A stretch of DNA of 64,000 nucleotides, from the NCBI GenBank assembly GCA_902766045.1, contig CACXCA010000076.1, forward strand, positions 1 to 64,000, written 5' to 3'. This DNA comes from an uncultured Bacteroidales bacterium (GTDB taxonomy: Bacteria; Bacteroidota; Bacteroidia; Bacteroidales; Paludibacteraceae). Under the pieces are notes generated by a model, which saw only the letters and a list, made by a program, of their open reading frames with translations, was not told where the DNA came from and searched no databases. Every line of letters begins with the position of its first letter. Position 1 is the stretch's first letter. Positions 62,613-64,000 of the stretch are shown in pieces. The translations under genes were made by a program, and so were the position numbers.

Positions 62613-63472
62613 CTGAATACAACTGTTTTATTCTTATACGAGAGCACTTTTCTATCGATATGTTTCTCAACAGCACGAGAGAGGACAATCTTCTCCAAAT
62701 CCTGTCCCTTGTGAATAAATGTCTGAACCGTATCTTTGTGTGTAACACGAACAACATCCTGTTCAATAATCGGACCAGCATCAAGTTCAGACGTAACATA
62801 ATGGCTAGTTGCACCAATAATCTTCACACCACGTTCGTATGCAGCATGATAAGGCTTTGCACCAATGAATGCAGGCAAGAAGGAGTGATGTATATTGATG
62901 ATTTTGTTCGGATAAGACTTTATCATCTCTTCAGAAATGATTTGCATATAACGAGCCAACACAATAAAATCCACTCTCTCATTACGCAGCAGTTCCATCT
63001 CTTTAGCCTCTTGTTCAGCCTTGTTTTCCTTTGTGATTGGGAAGATATAGAACGGAATACCAAACTTATGTCCGATCCATTCAAGATCAGGATGGTTACT
63101 GATAATCAACGGAATCTCCACATTCAGGCCGCCATCCATATAACGTGAAAGAATATCAAACAAACAATGAGACATCTTTGACACGAAAATGGCCATTCGA
63201 GGTTTAATATGTGAGAAATAGAGGTTAAACTTCATCTCATATTTAATGGCATAGAGCGTATTGAAATAATCTTCAATCTTTTCCATTGGAATAATAAAAT
63301 TATCCAACTCCCACTCTACCCTCATGAAGAATGTATTTTGTACATAATCCACATGCTGGTCCAAATAAATAATATTTCCTTTATTTACGTTGATAAAATC
63401 GGTTACTGCAGCCAATATTCCCTGTTTATCAGGACAATGTATCAAAAGAATAGCTGTTTCTTTCTTTTCCAT
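62609..63472 (-). CDS. purU: Formyltetrahydrofolate deformylase
   Basis: PurU hydrolyses 10-formyl-THF to formate and THF, feeding purine synthesis and balancing one-carbon units. The 287-residue protein has an N-terminal ACT domain (about 5-80; ILLIHCPDKQGILAAVTDF) and a formyltransferase-type domain with VLARYMQIISEEM, NIHHSFLPAFIGAKPYHAA and the catalytic GATSHYVTSELDAGPIIEQD. The Asn-His-Asp catalytic set is kept (NIHHS, D228-like ELDAG). A TAATTTTG-type box lies at 63497-63504. It pairs by pathway with folD near 7 kb. Confidence 0.95.
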   Translation of the reverse strand: MEKKETAILLIHCPDKQGILAAVTDFINVNKGNIIYLDQHVDYVQNTFFMRVEWELDNFIIPMEKIEDYFNTLYAIKYEMKFNLYFSHIKPRMAIFVSKMSHCLFDILSRYMDGGLNVEIPLIISNHPDLEWIGHKFGIPFYIFPITKENKAEQEAKEMELLRNERVDFIVLARYMQIISEEMIKSYPNKIINIHHSFLPAFIGAKPYHAAYERGVKIIGATSHYVTSELDAGPIIEQDVVRVTHKDTVQTFIHKGQDLEKIVLSRAVEKHIDRKVLSYKNKTVVFS

Positions 63473-63576
63473 ATTTACTCATCTAATGTTTCTATGCAAA
63501 ATTAAACATTTACAGGCAAATATTATAAAATTAAAACGGAATTTAGCAAATTAAATTGGCTAATCCCGTCGTTTAC

Positions 63577-63604
63577 GTAGAGACGCACGGCCGTGCGTCT
63601 CTAC
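63577..63604. repeat. REP-like palindrome, copy 4
   Basis: A perfect 28-bp palindrome with arms GTAGAGACGCACGG and its complement, the same family as the repeats after der. Confidence 0.85.
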
Positions 63605-63643
63605 ATTAGCAAAACACCGAAAGAAATCAAAATTGTTCCGTCA

Positions 63644-63904
63644 TTAATACCACAGATAGAACAAAAGAAAAATCTGAGCCACCAATATAACGGGTACACC
63701 AATATAAAATTTCTTATGCTGCGTCTTGTGTCGCAACATATACATGGCCAACAATGCCCCCACCGAACCTCCTACAACTGCCAATAAAAGCAATGTTGAT
63801 TCGGGGGTGCGCCAACTATTCTTCTTCGCTTTCCTTTTATCCCACGCATACACAATGAACGTAATAACATTCAAAAGAATCCATCCTATAATTACATATT
63901 TCAT
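63644..63904 (-). CDS. DUF1294 membrane protein
   Basis: The 86-residue protein has two or three membrane helices with the conserved DKRKAKKNSWRTPESTLLLLA and GGSVGALLAMYMLRHKTQHKKF blocks of the DUF1294 (YdgC-like) family. That family often accompanies cold-shock domains in other bacteria; here it is stand-alone. Function is unknown. Just upstream on the same strand is the end of a T9SS cargo gene, 10 bases away, so the two may be co-transcribed. Confidence 0.88.
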   Translation of the reverse strand: MKYVIIGWILLNVITFIVYAWDKRKAKKNSWRTPESTLLLLAVVGGSVGALLAMYMLRHKTQHKKFYIGVPVILVAQIFLLFYLWY

Positions 63905-63914
63905 ATATCCTTAC

Positions 63915-64000
63915 TTATTTAACGATAACCTTTTCTATCACTTTACCTTTTGCACTCTCTATCTGCACAATATAGACTCCTTTATCCATCGGGATTGTAC
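63915..64000 (-). CDS. T9SS type A cargo, C-terminal end only
   Basis: The last 27 residues, up to the stop at 63915-63917, read PMDKGVYIVQIESAKGKV and IEKVIVK. This is the end of a type 9 secretion type A (Por secretion tail) sorting domain, with the usual GVYIV-I and KVIVK pattern. The rest lies beyond the window, so the cargo is unknown. Together with the type B domain in the 42994 gene it shows that the organism probably has a complete T9SS. Confidence 0.75.
   Translation of the reverse strand, partial: TIPMDKGVYIVQIESAKGKVIEKVIVK

Noticed and set aside
1-64000. CRISPR array or integrated prophage
   Set aside because: No series of spaced identical repeats and no phage structural or integrase genes were seen; the BRO-N/Fic pair is the only phage-like content.

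Overview
The window reads as a piece of a Bacteroidales chromosome (phylum Bacteroidota). The base composition is AT-rich. Genes have weak ribosome binding sites, and many starts are preceded by the Bacteroidota -7 box TAnnTTTG, sometimes with a TTTG -33 box about 19 bases upstream. Several gene architectures are typical of this phylum: a MurF-alanine racemase fusion, an OmpA protein with thrombospondin type 3 repeats, a short MenE, gldF, and proteins with type 9 secretion (T9SS) sorting domains of both type A and type B. The presence of T9SS signals and a steroid 5-alpha-reductase-like gene argues for a T9SS-bearing gut or oral Bacteroidales lineage rather than a typical Bacteroides; I cannot name the genus.

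Layout. 1-2.7 kb is a decayed accessory edge: a partial AAA-ATPase-like gene, a nonsense-mutated IS982-type transposase fragment, an unknown membrane protein and truncated frames. 2.7-11 kb (minus strand) holds glgB, a major OmpA-family porin, rsmE, and an apparent operon mscS - secreted protein - ffh - folD. That operon sits behind a strong promoter, a structured leader of about 140 nt and an intrinsic terminator. 11.2-13.2 kb (plus) is a two-gene steroid-reductase-like unit: a 5-alpha-reductase homologue and a short old-yellow-enzyme homologue. 13.6-18 kb has trxA and dnaE, then tRNA-Asn. 18.3-22.9 kb has two small secreted or lipid-anchored proteins, a probable small RNA, a patatin, maf and a membrane protein. 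22.9-37 kb is envelope-centred: murF-alr, an alpha-2-macroglobulin lipoprotein next to pbpC, a phosphopantetheinyl transferase, gldF, a WalJ-like metallo-hydrolase and an MltF-like lytic transglycosylase.

37.1-43 kb is the menaquinone operon menF-menD-menB-menC-menE followed by a tiny membrane protein carrying HExxH. 43-49.8 kb (minus) is a tight four-gene unit: two SGNH hydrolase-like proteins, an MBOAT O-acyltransferase and a large T9SS type B secreted protein. I consider this the best candidate for an undescribed system, a surface or secreted-glycan O-acylation module with its own secreted partner. 50-53 kb has a small winged-helix protein and a creD unit (membrane protein, HTH regulator, creD) with palindromes before the genes that look like shared operators. 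53-54.8 kb is a BRO-N / Fic pair with a hypervariable-looking 11/12-nt repeat. 54.9-64 kb returns to housekeeping: aspS, a four-helix-bundle/zinc-finger protein behind a perfect 18-bp-arm palindrome, era, der, a MgtC/DUF4010 membrane protein, a THUMP-like methyltransferase, purU, a DUF1294 protein and the 3' end of a T9SS type A cargo. REP-like palindromes are clustered after der and recur near 63.6 kb.

All calls come from reading the sequence and from remembered family knowledge; no database search was run.
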